Assembly: GCA_942491575.1 (NCBI GenBank)
Contig: CALOBT010000025.1
Coordinates: 2,480,001 to 2,544,000 of the forward strand
Source of the DNA: CAZHNW01 sp942491575
Lineage (GTDB): Bacteria > Spirochaetota > UBA4802 > UBA5550
Reading direction: 5' to 3'
DNA: 64,000 nt
In this document: positions 1-7,846 of the stretch, piece after piece
Layout: each line of letters opens with the position of its first letter
Numbering within the stretch: position 1 is the stretch's first letter
The notes under the pieces: generated by a model
The model's input: the letters and a program-made list of their open reading frames with translations, nothing else
Databases searched by the model: none
What the model was told of the DNA's origin: nothing
Position numbers and translations under genes: made by a program

Positions 1-2
1 CG

Positions 3-797
3 GGAAAAAATATCTCCCTCTTCGGGAAGGGAATAACCGTAACGGCAATTATTTCAACCATGGCGTGGGGTCTCGGTTATTTCGGGCAGCCCCATATACT
101 GGCGCGTTTTATGGGTATCAAAAAGGCTGAAAACCTGAAGAAATCGATGAACATTGCCATTATCTGGGTCATAATTTCACTCTCCGGTGCCGTCGTGGTT
201 GGCCTCATCGCCATCGCCATGTTTCCCGGCCTCTCCGGCGGAGACGAAGAAAAGGTCTTCATTAAAATGATTGAAAAAACCTTCAACCCCTGGATGGGTG
301 GTATCATGCTTGCGGCTATCCTTTCCGCTATTATGTCGACTATCGATTCGCAGCTCCTGGTCAGCTCCTCCGTCCTTACGGAGGACTTTTATAAAAAGGT
401 ATTCCGCCGTAACGCGTCACAGCGTGAACTGGTTCTCATTGGGCGCGCCTGTGTTATGATTATATCCGTCATTGCCCTGATCATGGCCCTCAATCCTGAC
501 AAAACGGTTCTCGGTCTTGTCGCCTACGCATGGGGCGGTTTCGGTGCAGCCTTCGGTCCCCTGGTTCTTTTTGCCCTCTTCTCAAAAAAAACCACCTGGC
601 AGTCAGCCGTTGCAGGTATGCTTACCGGTACTGTTGTTTTAATAATATGGAAGGAAGTCGGTCTCGGCTCTACCATGTATGAGATTGTGCCGGGTTTTAT
701 ATCAAATGCTGTGGTAATACTGATGATAAATCGATTTATTCCTCAACAGAATGAAGAGATCATCAGGGATTTTGAGGGAGTTGTGGGGGAAGTTTAG
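3..797 (+). CDS. putP: Sodium/proline symporter, C-terminal part (5' end outside window)
   Basis: The reading frame is open from the first bases of the window, so the N-terminal half lies upstream. The visible 264 residues contain GYFGQPHILARFM followed by five to six hydrophobic membrane segments and FNPWMGGIMLAAILSAIMST, which match the C-terminal half of PutP in the sodium:solute symporter family closely and in order. The YAWGGFGAAFGP block is also typical of PutP. The protein would import proline with Na+ across the inner membrane. The ADP-ribosylglycohydrolase starts 37 bases after its stop on the same strand, so the two are probably cotranscribed. Substrate identity rests on recalled similarity to E. 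coli PutP, which is strong here. Confidence 0.9.
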   Translation, partial: GKNISLFGKGITVTAIISTMAWGLGYFGQPHILARFMGIKKAENLKKSMNIAIIWVIISLSGAVVVGLIAIAMFPGLSGGDEEKVFIKMIEKTFNPWMGGIMLAAILSAIMSTIDSQLLVSSSVLTEDFYKKVFRRNASQRELVLIGRACVMIISVIALIMALNPDKTVLGLVAYAWGGFGAAFGPLVLFALFSKKTTWQSAVAGMLTGTVVLIIWKEVGLGSTMYEIVPGFISNAVVILMINRFIPQQNEEIIRDFEGVVGEV

Positions 798-834
798 CGG
801 CAAAAACTGGCAATCAGAAACACAAAGGCATGGT

Positions 835-1605
835 ATGATCGGAGCAATTATCGGTGACATCGTCGGTTCCCCCTATGAGTGGAACAATATCAAGACTACG
901 AATTTTCCCCTGTTCAGTTCAATGAGTGTCTTTACCGATGACACGGTTCTAACCATAGCAATAGCGGATGCCATTCTTAACCGGGCCCCATATCAAATAT
1001 ATTTAAAAAAATATTACCGGCAGTATCCAAATGCCGGTTACGGGGGCCGCTTCCACGAATGGGCCCTTTCGAGCTCGGAAGAGCCCTATAACAGCTGGGG
1101 AAATGGATCGGCAATGAGGGTCTCTCCCGTAGGGTGGGCATTCGAAAGCCTGGACGAGGTTCTTGCCGAAGCGGAAAATTCCGCATCAGTGACTCACAAT
1201 CACCCTGAAGGGATCAAGGGAGCACAGGCCGTATCTTCGGCTATCTTCCTTGCCCGAACCGGATCACCAAAAAAGGAAATAGAGTCATTCATTACAGAGA
1301 GATTCCATTATAATCTTGAAGACCGCCTCGATGATATTCGTCCCCATTATCATTTTGACGTCTCCTGCCAGGGGTCGGTGCCGCAGGCAATTATTGCCTT
1401 TCTTGAGTCCAGGAACTTTGAGGACGCCCTTCGAAAGGCAGTTTCAATCGGAGGAGACAGCGATACCATTGCCTGTATAGCGGGAGGCATCGCCCAGGCA
1501 TTTTACCGCGAAATGCCGAAAAAAATTGAAGAAGAGGCATTCAAGCGACTGACACCTCAGCTGCAGGAAGTAGTAACCCGTTTTCGGAAGAATTATAACT
1601 GCTAG
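835..1605 (+). CDS. ADP-ribosylglycohydrolase family protein
   Basis: This 256-residue protein begins MIGAIIGDIVGSPYEW, carries TDDTVLTIAIADA near residue 35, HNHPEGIKGAQAV in the middle and GGDSDTIACIAGG near the C-terminus. The paired acidic TDDT and GGDSDT motifs are the binuclear Mg2+ site of the DraG/ADP-ribosyl hydrolase fold, and the length is normal. It should remove ADP-ribose from a protein or small molecule in the cytoplasm. An upstream in-frame ATG at 751 lies inside putP; the ATG at 835 gives the canonical N-terminus, so I use it. No ADP-ribosyltransferase is visible nearby, so the substrate is unknown. Confidence 0.9.
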   Translation: MIGAIIGDIVGSPYEWNNIKTTNFPLFSSMSVFTDDTVLTIAIADAILNRAPYQIYLKKYYRQYPNAGYGGRFHEWALSSSEEPYNSWGNGSAMRVSPVGWAFESLDEVLAEAENSASVTHNHPEGIKGAQAVSSAIFLARTGSPKKEIESFITERFHYNLEDRLDDIRPHYHFDVSCQGSVPQAIIAFLESRNFEDALRKAVSIGGDSDTIACIAGGIAQAFYREMPKKIEEEAFKRLTPQLQEVVTRFRKNYNC

Positions 1606-2390
1606 TGTCTTCTCTGACATCAATAATTATATACATGAAAATTCATTGTCTCCAAAACCAGGTATTGCTCTAATCAATATCTATTTTTATTTTCAGATTA
1701 TCATAAAAGGCTTTATTGAATCGTGGCTTTTCTTTCATTGAATCTGAAAATACTATAGCCCTGGCAGGGCAGTTATGGATACATTTTAAACAAAATTCAC
1801 AATTAGTGGGATCAAAAACGGGAAAAGAATTGCCTTCTTTAAAACATATGCGAATACAATTTTTAACACAATAATTACAATTGGTACACCTGTCTTCAAG
1901 TATTGAAATATTGTTTTTAAATGAATCGTAATGGCGTTCACCAAAAAACTTAAATATATTATTAATTGGCACATACCATTTATACAAAGGAATACGAATT
2001 TTATTACTGCTGTTTGAAATTGACTCCTGCACCATGTTCAGTGCCCGCAATAATTTATTTTTTATTCCTTTTTCATATTGAAAAGGAAAGGAAATGAATG
2101 ACGGAATATTATATACTAATTCATCAGAACCGGGGCCTCTAAATCTCATATAGCCTGACGCTATAACACCTTTAGTTTTTAATTTCTTGATTGAGATTCT
2201 CAAGCTGTTTCCGGCATATAATCCGCAAGTAGTAAAAACAAAAGCATTGAGTGGTTTTTTCAACTCTGGCATTTTGTCAATAAATTCCATACTTGATATT
2301 GAAGGTTCGCAGTGGTATGTAGGAAATCCGAAAATCAGGAAGTCATATTTATTAAAATCATAATTCTTATCCTTAAAATCGATTTCATGC

Positions 2391-2394
2391 ATAT
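2391..2394. repeat. Target-site duplication ATAT, left copy (right copy 3811-3814)
   Basis: ATAT sits directly outside both ends of the element. Keeping a single copy rejoins the flavodoxin-ferredoxin gene in frame, which confirms both the duplication length of 4 bp and the element's ends. Confidence 0.85.
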
Positions 2395-2484
2395 TGTCGC
2401 GCCTCAATGAAACTCGGAGATTTTTCTTAAAAAACTTTTAGACAAAAACTCCTTTGAAATATTATCTATAACAAGGAGAAAATA

Positions 2485-2790
2485 ATGTCAAAGAAGAAAA
2501 GATACTCATCAGAAGAAAAGTTTAGGATCGTAAAGGAAGTCCTCGCAACTGAAATAACTGTTTCAGAAGCCTGTAAGAAATACGACATCAGTACAGCCAA
2601 TTTCTATAACTGGCAAAAGATATTTCTTGAATCTGCACTTGATGGTTTCAATAAGTCAAAACCAGGCAGGCCAGAAACAAAACAGAAGAAGCAAATAGAG
2701 AACCTATCAGAAGAGAATAAAAGAATGAAGGAAGTTATAGCTGAAGTTGTTTCCGAGAACATAGATCTAAAAAAAAATCTTTCGGAATAA
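2485..2790 (+). CDS. IS3-family OrfA, helix-turn-helix transposase subunit
   Basis: The 101-residue product opens with KRYSSEEKFRIVKEVL and has SEACKKYDISTANFYNWQK, a helix-turn-helix of the HTH_Tnp_1 type that binds the terminal repeats. A leucine-zipper-like segment (residues 70-98) follows, as in other OrfA proteins, for oligomerisation. An AAGGAG ribosome site lies 8 bases before the ATG. The last codons run over nine adenines at 2769-2777, where a -1 slip would join this frame to orfB. Confidence 0.9.
   Translation: MSKKKRYSSEEKFRIVKEVLATEITVSEACKKYDISTANFYNWQKIFLESALDGFNKSKPGRPETKQKKQIENLSEENKRMKEVIAEVVSENIDLKKNLSE
2769..2777 (+). promoter_or_regulatory. Probable programmed -1 frameshift site (A9)
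   Basis: Nine consecutive A residues occur near the end of orfA. The orfB frame is open through this point, so a -1 slip yields an OrfAB fusion transposase, as is established for many IS3 elements. The slip itself is inferred from sequence. Confidence 0.65.
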
Positions 2791-2804
2791 AAAGCAATCA
2801 TCAA

Positions 2805-3758
2805 GTGCCGCCAGAGAAGAGAGAAATCATTGTTAATGATCTAATGATTCAGAAAAGAAGGACTGGGTATCCTGTTGAAAAATTGCTAAGTCTTTATGGT
2901 ATATCACCATCTACTTACTATGGATGGTTCAACAATGATAAATCTGTAAAAAAAGAACGCCCAAAGAGGAGAAAAAATTATAAGACCTTATTACCTGAAG
3001 AAATTGAAGCAGTAAAAAACTTCCGGTTTGACAATCCTGAAGATGGATATAGAAAGCTTACATGGATGATGGTAGACCAAAACATTGCGTCTATACCTGA
3101 AATAACTGTATATAGGCTATTGAAGAGCCTAAATATGCTTTCTATGGGCATTTCTGGAGATAAAGCTGATAAAGAATATAAAAACAAGCCTTTATATATT
3201 CACCATCATTGGCATACAGATATCGCCTATATTAAAATAAGAGGTGTATTTTATTATCTGATAATGATGCTTGATGGATATTCAAGATTTTTACTGAACT
3301 GGGAACTCATGACTGATATGACTGAATTTTCAGTTTCTCTGTTTATTCAGGAAACAAGAGAACGTTATCCTGAACGAGAACCAATGTTAATAATGGATAA
3401 TGGAACTCAATTTATTTCAAAAGACTTTAAAGGTATGCTCAGTGAGATTGATTTGCAACCTGTTCATACAAGAAGAAATCATCCACAGACAAATGGAAAG
3501 ATTGAGAGAATGAATGGAACTGTGAAAACAGAAGCTATCAGAAAGTATACCCCAGTAACTCATGACGAAGCATGTAGAATTTTGAATGATTATCAGTATG
3601 AATATAATTACCAGAGACTGCATGCCGGGATTCTGTATCTCAGACCTTCAGATGTATTTTTTGGTAGAGATAGAAAAGTTTTGAACGAGAGGAAAATAAA
3701 AATTTCGGTTGCCAGACAAAACAGGATAACTAAAAATAAAGCATTGGAAGCGGAGTGA
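2805..3758 (+). CDS. IS3-family OrfB, DDE transposase
   Basis: The 317-residue protein has the HTH_21 region (SPSTYYGWF) followed by the integrase core. The catalytic triad is visible as D in WHTDIAYI, D in IMDNGTQF and E in NGKIERMN, with the expected DD(35)E spacing. The nominal start is GTG at 2805, but the natural product is probably the OrfAB fusion made by slipping at the A9 tract 30 bases upstream, since the orfB frame stays open to that point. Its length is slightly above the usual 270-300. Confidence 0.92.
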   Translation: MPPEKREIIVNDLMIQKRRTGYPVEKLLSLYGISPSTYYGWFNNDKSVKKERPKRRKNYKTLLPEEIEAVKNFRFDNPEDGYRKLTWMMVDQNIASIPEITVYRLLKSLNMLSMGISGDKADKEYKNKPLYIHHHWHTDIAYIKIRGVFYYLIMMLDGYSRFLLNWELMTDMTEFSVSLFIQETRERYPEREPMLIMDNGTQFISKDFKGMLSEIDLQPVHTRRNHPQTNGKIERMNGTVKTEAIRKYTPVTHDEACRILNDYQYEYNYQRLHAGILYLRPSDVFFGRDRKVLNERKIKISVARQNRITKNKALEAE

Positions 3759-3996
3759 TTGTCTCTAAAATTTTAATGAGGGAAAACTCCGATTTATTTG
3801 AGGCTAAACAATATCTACATTAAAATTTTTGCTCAATGATGAATTCAATATTTTACTTATGAGGCGTGTGCTTCCGGATCCCGAATGGAATAATATTAAA
3901 ATATTCATCTTATATTCACCCTGCAGAAAATTTAGATTAGAAGAAAAGTCTACAGCTATTAACATGTTCATCTGTGTAAAACATTTCAAAAATTTT

Positions 3997-4746
3997 TTAT
4001 ATCAAATGAGGTATCATTTGCCAATCCTTTCCAAGAAGTTCCGCAGCCTTACGGTCAACTGCCTGAGAATTTTTTCCGGCGATAATTTTATTTACGGGAG
4101 GATTGCATGTACGCCCCCCAAGATGATGATCAGGCATGCCGATAGTTGCATCCATTATAGTTAAATCAGGAGTGCGGTAACTGTTTAATTCAGTCAAAGC
4201 CCTGTGCATATCCTTATGAAATATTGATTTTTTCCAGTGGTTATCAGCCTGGCAGTATTCCGGCTGAGCGCAGCCCATCATGTTTTTCATTGTTCCGCTT
4301 ATCTGAGCCAGTGAATGGGCCTTTAGAACCGGAACGGAAATAAGATAACTCTCCATTATTATACAGGGCATGTGAAACTCCGGAAAGAATGTACAGGCTG
4401 GATCGGCGAGTTGCAGAGTTTCACACTCATTAAGGTCAACAAGAGGAATAGAATATTTTTCAGATAGTTCAGTATAACCTAGTTTCTTGAAAATTTCCAT
4501 GGTACTGAAATCCAGCGAACCTGAACCTTCTGCGATAATTACCTCAGCCTCAGCATGTTCCCTTAGCCAGAGGACAATAGATTCACAGATTTTGACCGGT
4601 GTTGTCACGGGAGGTGGCGTCTCATTAACCAGGTTAGGTTTTATTACTATTCTTTTTTGTTGTTTAAGTTCTGTGCTGAATTTATCACAAACGTTTACAA
4701 TAGTGCTGCGGTAGTCTGTGAAATATCCTTCAATAATCGCATCCAT
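3997..4746 (-). CDS. DUF362 domain protein
   Basis: The 249-residue protein shows the DUF362 hallmarks: RIVIKPNLVN near residue 35, an EGSGSL stretch near 97, SVPVLKAHSLAQISGTMKNM in the middle (the conserved lysine and Asn region) and IMDATIGMPDHHLGG near residue 200. It lacks the C-terminal ferredoxin domain some members have. Such proteins are predicted to be iron-sulfur or redox linked, and here the next gene of the operon is a flavodoxin-ferredoxin, which fits; that gene is broken by an IS. The exact reaction is unknown. The gene is divergent from the lipoprotein at 5039. Confidence 0.85.
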   Translation of the reverse strand: MDAIIEGYFTDYRSTIVNVCDKFSTELKQQKRIVIKPNLVNETPPPVTTPVKICESIVLWLREHAEAEVIIAEGSGSLDFSTMEIFKKLGYTELSEKYSIPLVDLNECETLQLADPACTFFPEFHMPCIIMESYLISVPVLKAHSLAQISGTMKNMMGCAQPEYCQADNHWKKSIFHKDMHRALTELNSYRTPDLTIMDATIGMPDHHLGGRTCNPPVNKIIAGKNSQAVDRKAAELLGKDWQMIPHLI

Positions 4747-5038
4747 CAGTTTCTCTCCTTTCCGAGGTGATAGATATCTATAGTTCTAATAATTTACAAG
4801 TTATTTTCAATGAAGAGATCATTATTTCTATTATATTTACAGGTTAAAAATACAGTATCAAAACAGAGGAATGAAAAATATTGCATTTAAAGCTTTTATC
4901 GAATTAATTATTCAACAACTATAATAATTATAAATCGTATACACTAATTCAGGAATTACCTGCAATAATCCTTTCCATTGAAATCAAATCCTGATATTTT
5001 ATCTTATGATTTATCATAAATAAATCCGGGAGAAAAAA

Positions 5039-6238
5039 ATGCAGACAACAAAAATCATTTCATTAATATTACTGACGCTTCTTCTGGAAGCATGCAGTAT
5101 CAGCCGCATGCTTCCAAAAGGACCAGTCATATCCAGTGAAAAAAGAAAAGAAATAGAAAATCGAAAAAAGATTTCCCCTGCGAACTATTTAACTGAGGCC
5201 AAAGTAACTTATCCCATACTTCCATTTTTGGCCTTTGGTGTAGCATATGATATAGATTTAGTAATTGTGTCAAATCATCCGGAATGGAATATGCACGAAT
5301 TTGCATGCATAAAATCGCCGAAGGGCAACTTATGGCTAGCAAAGGATGCCCGGGAAGGATCGCTGGACCAATATATAACCACTAATATTTCTGATCCTTA
5401 CAGACTGTTGCCGGAATTGCCACTTAAAATAAAAACTTCACCGGTAACTGTTGTAGATAAATCAACTGATAACTTTATCGATATTGCAATTTCCTATAAA
5501 AACCATGACGGTGAAATAACCATGGCCACATACAAAGGAGTTTATCCCAGTACAGAGATGGGTAAACGCAATGGTTCTACCATGGGACACTCAAAAAATC
5601 AGCTCCTTGCTGTAATTGATGTTTCCAAACGTGATTTTGGCACAGAGGCCACTATTTCTTATAACGGGAAAGAATACGGTGTCTCCAAAATATTAGGAAT
5701 TAAATCATTTTTTATGGCACTGGTTCAGACCCAGGGCGGATTATCGACGGGATCCTTTTTGCAAAAGTCATTGCCAAAAGGCCAATCCGGCTTCATAACC
5801 AATCATTTAATACCCGATAAATCCGTAGTAACACAGAAATGGGTACTTGAAAACTTAAAAAATGAGGTCAGAGCAATTCAGAAAAATTACCTTCGTACAA
5901 TTGAGTACAGGTTTTTTAATAATTCCGGCTCGTTTGAATTATATTCAATTAAAGTACTTCAACTTGGGCGCAAAGCACCCTGCACTAATATTTTCTTTAA
6001 TCCCCCACTTCCCGATTTCCGAAAAGAATTTTCCCAAAAAACAGTAAGTACATACCTCATCGATATTAACGGTGAAAAAAATTTCGCCATTGGCCGTATA
6101 GAAAGCAGAAACAGGGGAGAAATTACCACAATCAATGTCATACCGGAAAAACCATGGTGGACGGAAGATCGGCCGCTGCAATCTACAATAGAAATTGAAA
6201 ATAATGGAAGAACAAACATCTCAGTAGTAAGGAAATAA
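5039..6238 (+). CDS. Predicted lipoprotein of unknown function
   Basis: The 399-residue product has a short hydrophobic leader ending in LLLEACS, a lipobox with Cys at residue 19, so it should be a lipid-anchored envelope protein. A second hydrophobic patch (ILPFLAFGVAYDIDLVI, about residues 60-76) may be buried or membrane-associated. I recognise no catalytic motif or named domain. An ATG with GGGAGAAAAA upstream sets the start. It stands alone, divergent from DUF362 and convergent with the AraC gene, whose coding end holds a plus-strand terminator-like hairpin for this gene. Confidence 0.75.
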   Translation: MQTTKIISLILLTLLLEACSISRMLPKGPVISSEKRKEIENRKKISPANYLTEAKVTYPILPFLAFGVAYDIDLVIVSNHPEWNMHEFACIKSPKGNLWLAKDAREGSLDQYITTNISDPYRLLPELPLKIKTSPVTVVDKSTDNFIDIAISYKNHDGEITMATYKGVYPSTEMGKRNGSTMGHSKNQLLAVIDVSKRDFGTEATISYNGKEYGVSKILGIKSFFMALVQTQGGLSTGSFLQKSLPKGQSGFITNHLIPDKSVVTQKWVLENLKNEVRAIQKNYLRTIEYRFFNNSGSFELYSIKVLQLGRKAPCTNIFFNPPLPDFRKEFSQKTVSTYLIDINGEKNFAIGRIESRNRGEITTINVIPEKPWWTEDRPLQSTIEIENNGRTNISVVRK

Positions 6239-6287
6239 ACATACCATACAAAGAGGATATTATGCAGCAGCCCTCCCCCAACCCTGA

Positions 6288-7376
6288 TCAATAATTTGAT
6301 ATCTTTTCCCTAAAAACAGCCGGTGTATCACCGGCTATTTTTTTAAATGATTTCTGAAAGGTCATATAGTTATTAAAGCCTACGGCATATGCAATGGAAG
6401 TTGCGGATCTTTCTTTATCATGGATCATCATGTTGATGGCTTCTCTAATCCGAAATACATTCACATAGGTATTAAAATTCAAACCAATATGATCATTGAG
6501 CAGCTGTGAGAACTGATGCCTGCCCAATTCAAACTTCAATGAAAGATTATCAAGGGTCAGCTCATCATTCAGATAGGGTTTGTTTACAGTCATTTCATAA
6601 TCAAGTAGGATTGCGATACTGTCAATGCTGCAGTTTTTTAAAAGGTCTTTTCGGGCTTCTGCTTTTTCTATAGTCTCCCTAGTTGCCTGGAAAAGATTGG
6701 AGTGATGATTATTCATTATCTGGATGTATCCAATACTGAGGGAAAGAAAAGCAATCCCCAGCTTGATACAAAAATAATTTTTTGCAATTACCCCGGCCAG
6801 AATAAACGAGAATGTTCCTGCAACAATTATAAGAAGTATCATTATTATCCTTGCAGGGAGATCTTTTTTTATTAATTCTTTCGTAAAAAGAATAGAAAAA
6901 CCTCTTACAATAATAAGAAAATAAATTATTGATAGAATAAAACCAATAGTGAAGGAGATGGTAACAGGGGATACACTGTACGTATCAAACATTGATACTG
7001 CAAGTTTTTGTTTATAGTCTGCTGAATTAAAATAGTAGGGCAGCATAATGATAGTTGAAGCTGCAAAAGGTATAAAATGAAAAAAATATCTTTTCCCAAT
7101 AACCAATGATTTATTCATTAAATCCCTGTATAGAAAATATAAAAGGGGGCCATAGAGGGAAAGAAATGGAGGATCCAATTCATTCAAATGAGAAAATTTT
7201 AACTCAAGGCTGGGGGATACATTCCATATTGAAAGTTGGGTTATCGATAGTGATAAATACAATGAAAACAACAGGTAGTCTCTCTCTGTTTTATTACCCT
7301 TCGTTACCTGGCTTATTGCCATTAACAATGAAAGACCAAATCCAATTATTATTATATTATCAATTAAATTTATCAT
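6288..7376 (-). CDS. Membrane-anchored AraC-family transcriptional regulator
   Basis: The first ~215 residues form about seven hydrophobic segments separated by short loops. The C-terminal ~100 residues are an AraC/XylS double helix-turn-helix domain: LTLDNLSLKFELGRHQFSQ is the first motif and SIAYAVGFNNYMTFQKSFKK the second. This arrangement of a membrane sensor joined directly to an AraC domain occurs in spirochaetes and Bacteroidota and implies DNA binding at the membrane in response to an envelope signal. The ligand is unknown. It converges on the lipoprotein gene, with only 49 bases between stops. The regulator's target might be the neighbouring lipoprotein, but no operator is evident. 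Confidence 0.88.
   Translation of the reverse strand: MINLIDNIIIIGFGLSLLMAISQVTKGNKTERDYLLFSLYLSLSITQLSIWNVSPSLELKFSHLNELDPPFLSLYGPLLYFLYRDLMNKSLVIGKRYFFHFIPFAASTIIMLPYYFNSADYKQKLAVSMFDTYSVSPVTISFTIGFILSIIYFLIIVRGFSILFTKELIKKDLPARIIMILLIIVAGTFSFILAGVIAKNYFCIKLGIAFLSLSIGYIQIMNNHHSNLFQATRETIEKAEARKDLLKNCSIDSIAILLDYEMTVNKPYLNDELTLDNLSLKFELGRHQFSQLLNDHIGLNFNTYVNVFRIREAINMMIHDKERSATSIAYAVGFNNYMTFQKSFKKIAGDTPAVFREKISNY
6318..6344 (+). terminator. Rho-independent terminator-like hairpin inside the AraC gene end
   Basis: AGCCGGTG and CACCGGCT pair perfectly around a TAT loop and are followed by ATTTTTTT on the plus strand. It is placed 80 bases after the lipoprotein stop but lies in the antisense of the AraC helix-turn-helix coding region. 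Confidence 0.6.
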
Positions 7377-7846
7377 TTTTATAAGAAAAATTCCATTAGG
7401 ATTCTCCAGTCAGGAGAAAAACATTTATCAATATTTTAGTACCATAAGATTCCGATATAGGTTGATAAAAAATCATTACAAAACAGTATATAATATTCAG
7501 ATAATTATTTATCAGATGAAATATATTTCAATATTATATATAGACTTCAGTTAAATGGTATACCAGCATTGAAACAAGGGTACAAAACATAAAAAATACA
7601 ATTAGAAGCAGTATTAAAAAGATTAAATATCGACGGTAACTTCTATACACGCAAGGCTTTTTTTTACTCGACTTTCTATATGATTCAAAAAACTGGAGGA
7701 ACAGTATTATGCCCGGGAGCATTACAAATAATATAAATGTTACTGAATTATGTGTTTATCAATAAATCATTAATTCTGAAAAAAAACTTTACATCATAAC
7801 CAATACTTAAGATCTATACTAATAAACTTAAACGAAGGGAGATCCT
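7377..7846. other. 470-base AT-rich intergenic region
   Basis: The spacer between the divergent AraC and icd genes is strongly AT-rich. A 62-codon frame on the minus strand (7534-7722) would encode a small one-span membrane protein, but it has no ribosome site and I do not count it as a gene. The icd ribosome site GAAGGGAG lies at its right end. I see no clear promoter pair, repeat or RNA. Confidence 0.5.

Larger units (their letters stand above)
2395..3810 (+). mobile_element. IS3-family insertion sequence, 1416 bp
   Basis: The element runs from TGT to ACA with imperfect terminal inverted repeats at 2395-2419 and 3787-3810 that share TGT, GCCTCAA, AAA and TCGGAG. It encodes two overlapping-phase genes, a helix-turn-helix OrfA and a DDE OrfB, the IS3 layout. 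It is inserted against the direction of its host gene and flanked by a 4-bp ATAT duplication. Both genes and both ends look intact, so it may still be mobile. I cannot assign the IS3 subgroup. Confidence 0.92.
1670..3908 (-). pseudogene. EFR1-type flavodoxin/4Fe-4S ferredoxin gene split by an IS
   Basis: The N-terminal piece (3908 down to 3811) encodes MNILILFHSGSGSTR, the phosphate-binding loop of a flavodoxin. The C-terminal piece (2394 down to 1670) holds the rest of the flavodoxin fold (FLIFGFPTYHCEPS) and two 4Fe-4S motifs, CTNCNYCVKNC and CEFCLKCIHNCP. The IS3-type element at 2395-3810 separates them. Removing it with one copy of the ATAT duplication restores one frame of 272 residues through NFNVDMHEIDF, the normal size of EFR1-family proteins, which act as electron carriers. 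The DUF362 gene lies 88 bases upstream on the same strand. The gene is almost certainly inactive in this strain; precise loss of the element would revive it. Confidence 0.92.

Noticed and set aside
7534..7722. A 62-codon minus-strand hydrophobic frame
   Set aside because: One possible membrane segment but no ribosome site; AT-rich spacers give such frames by chance.
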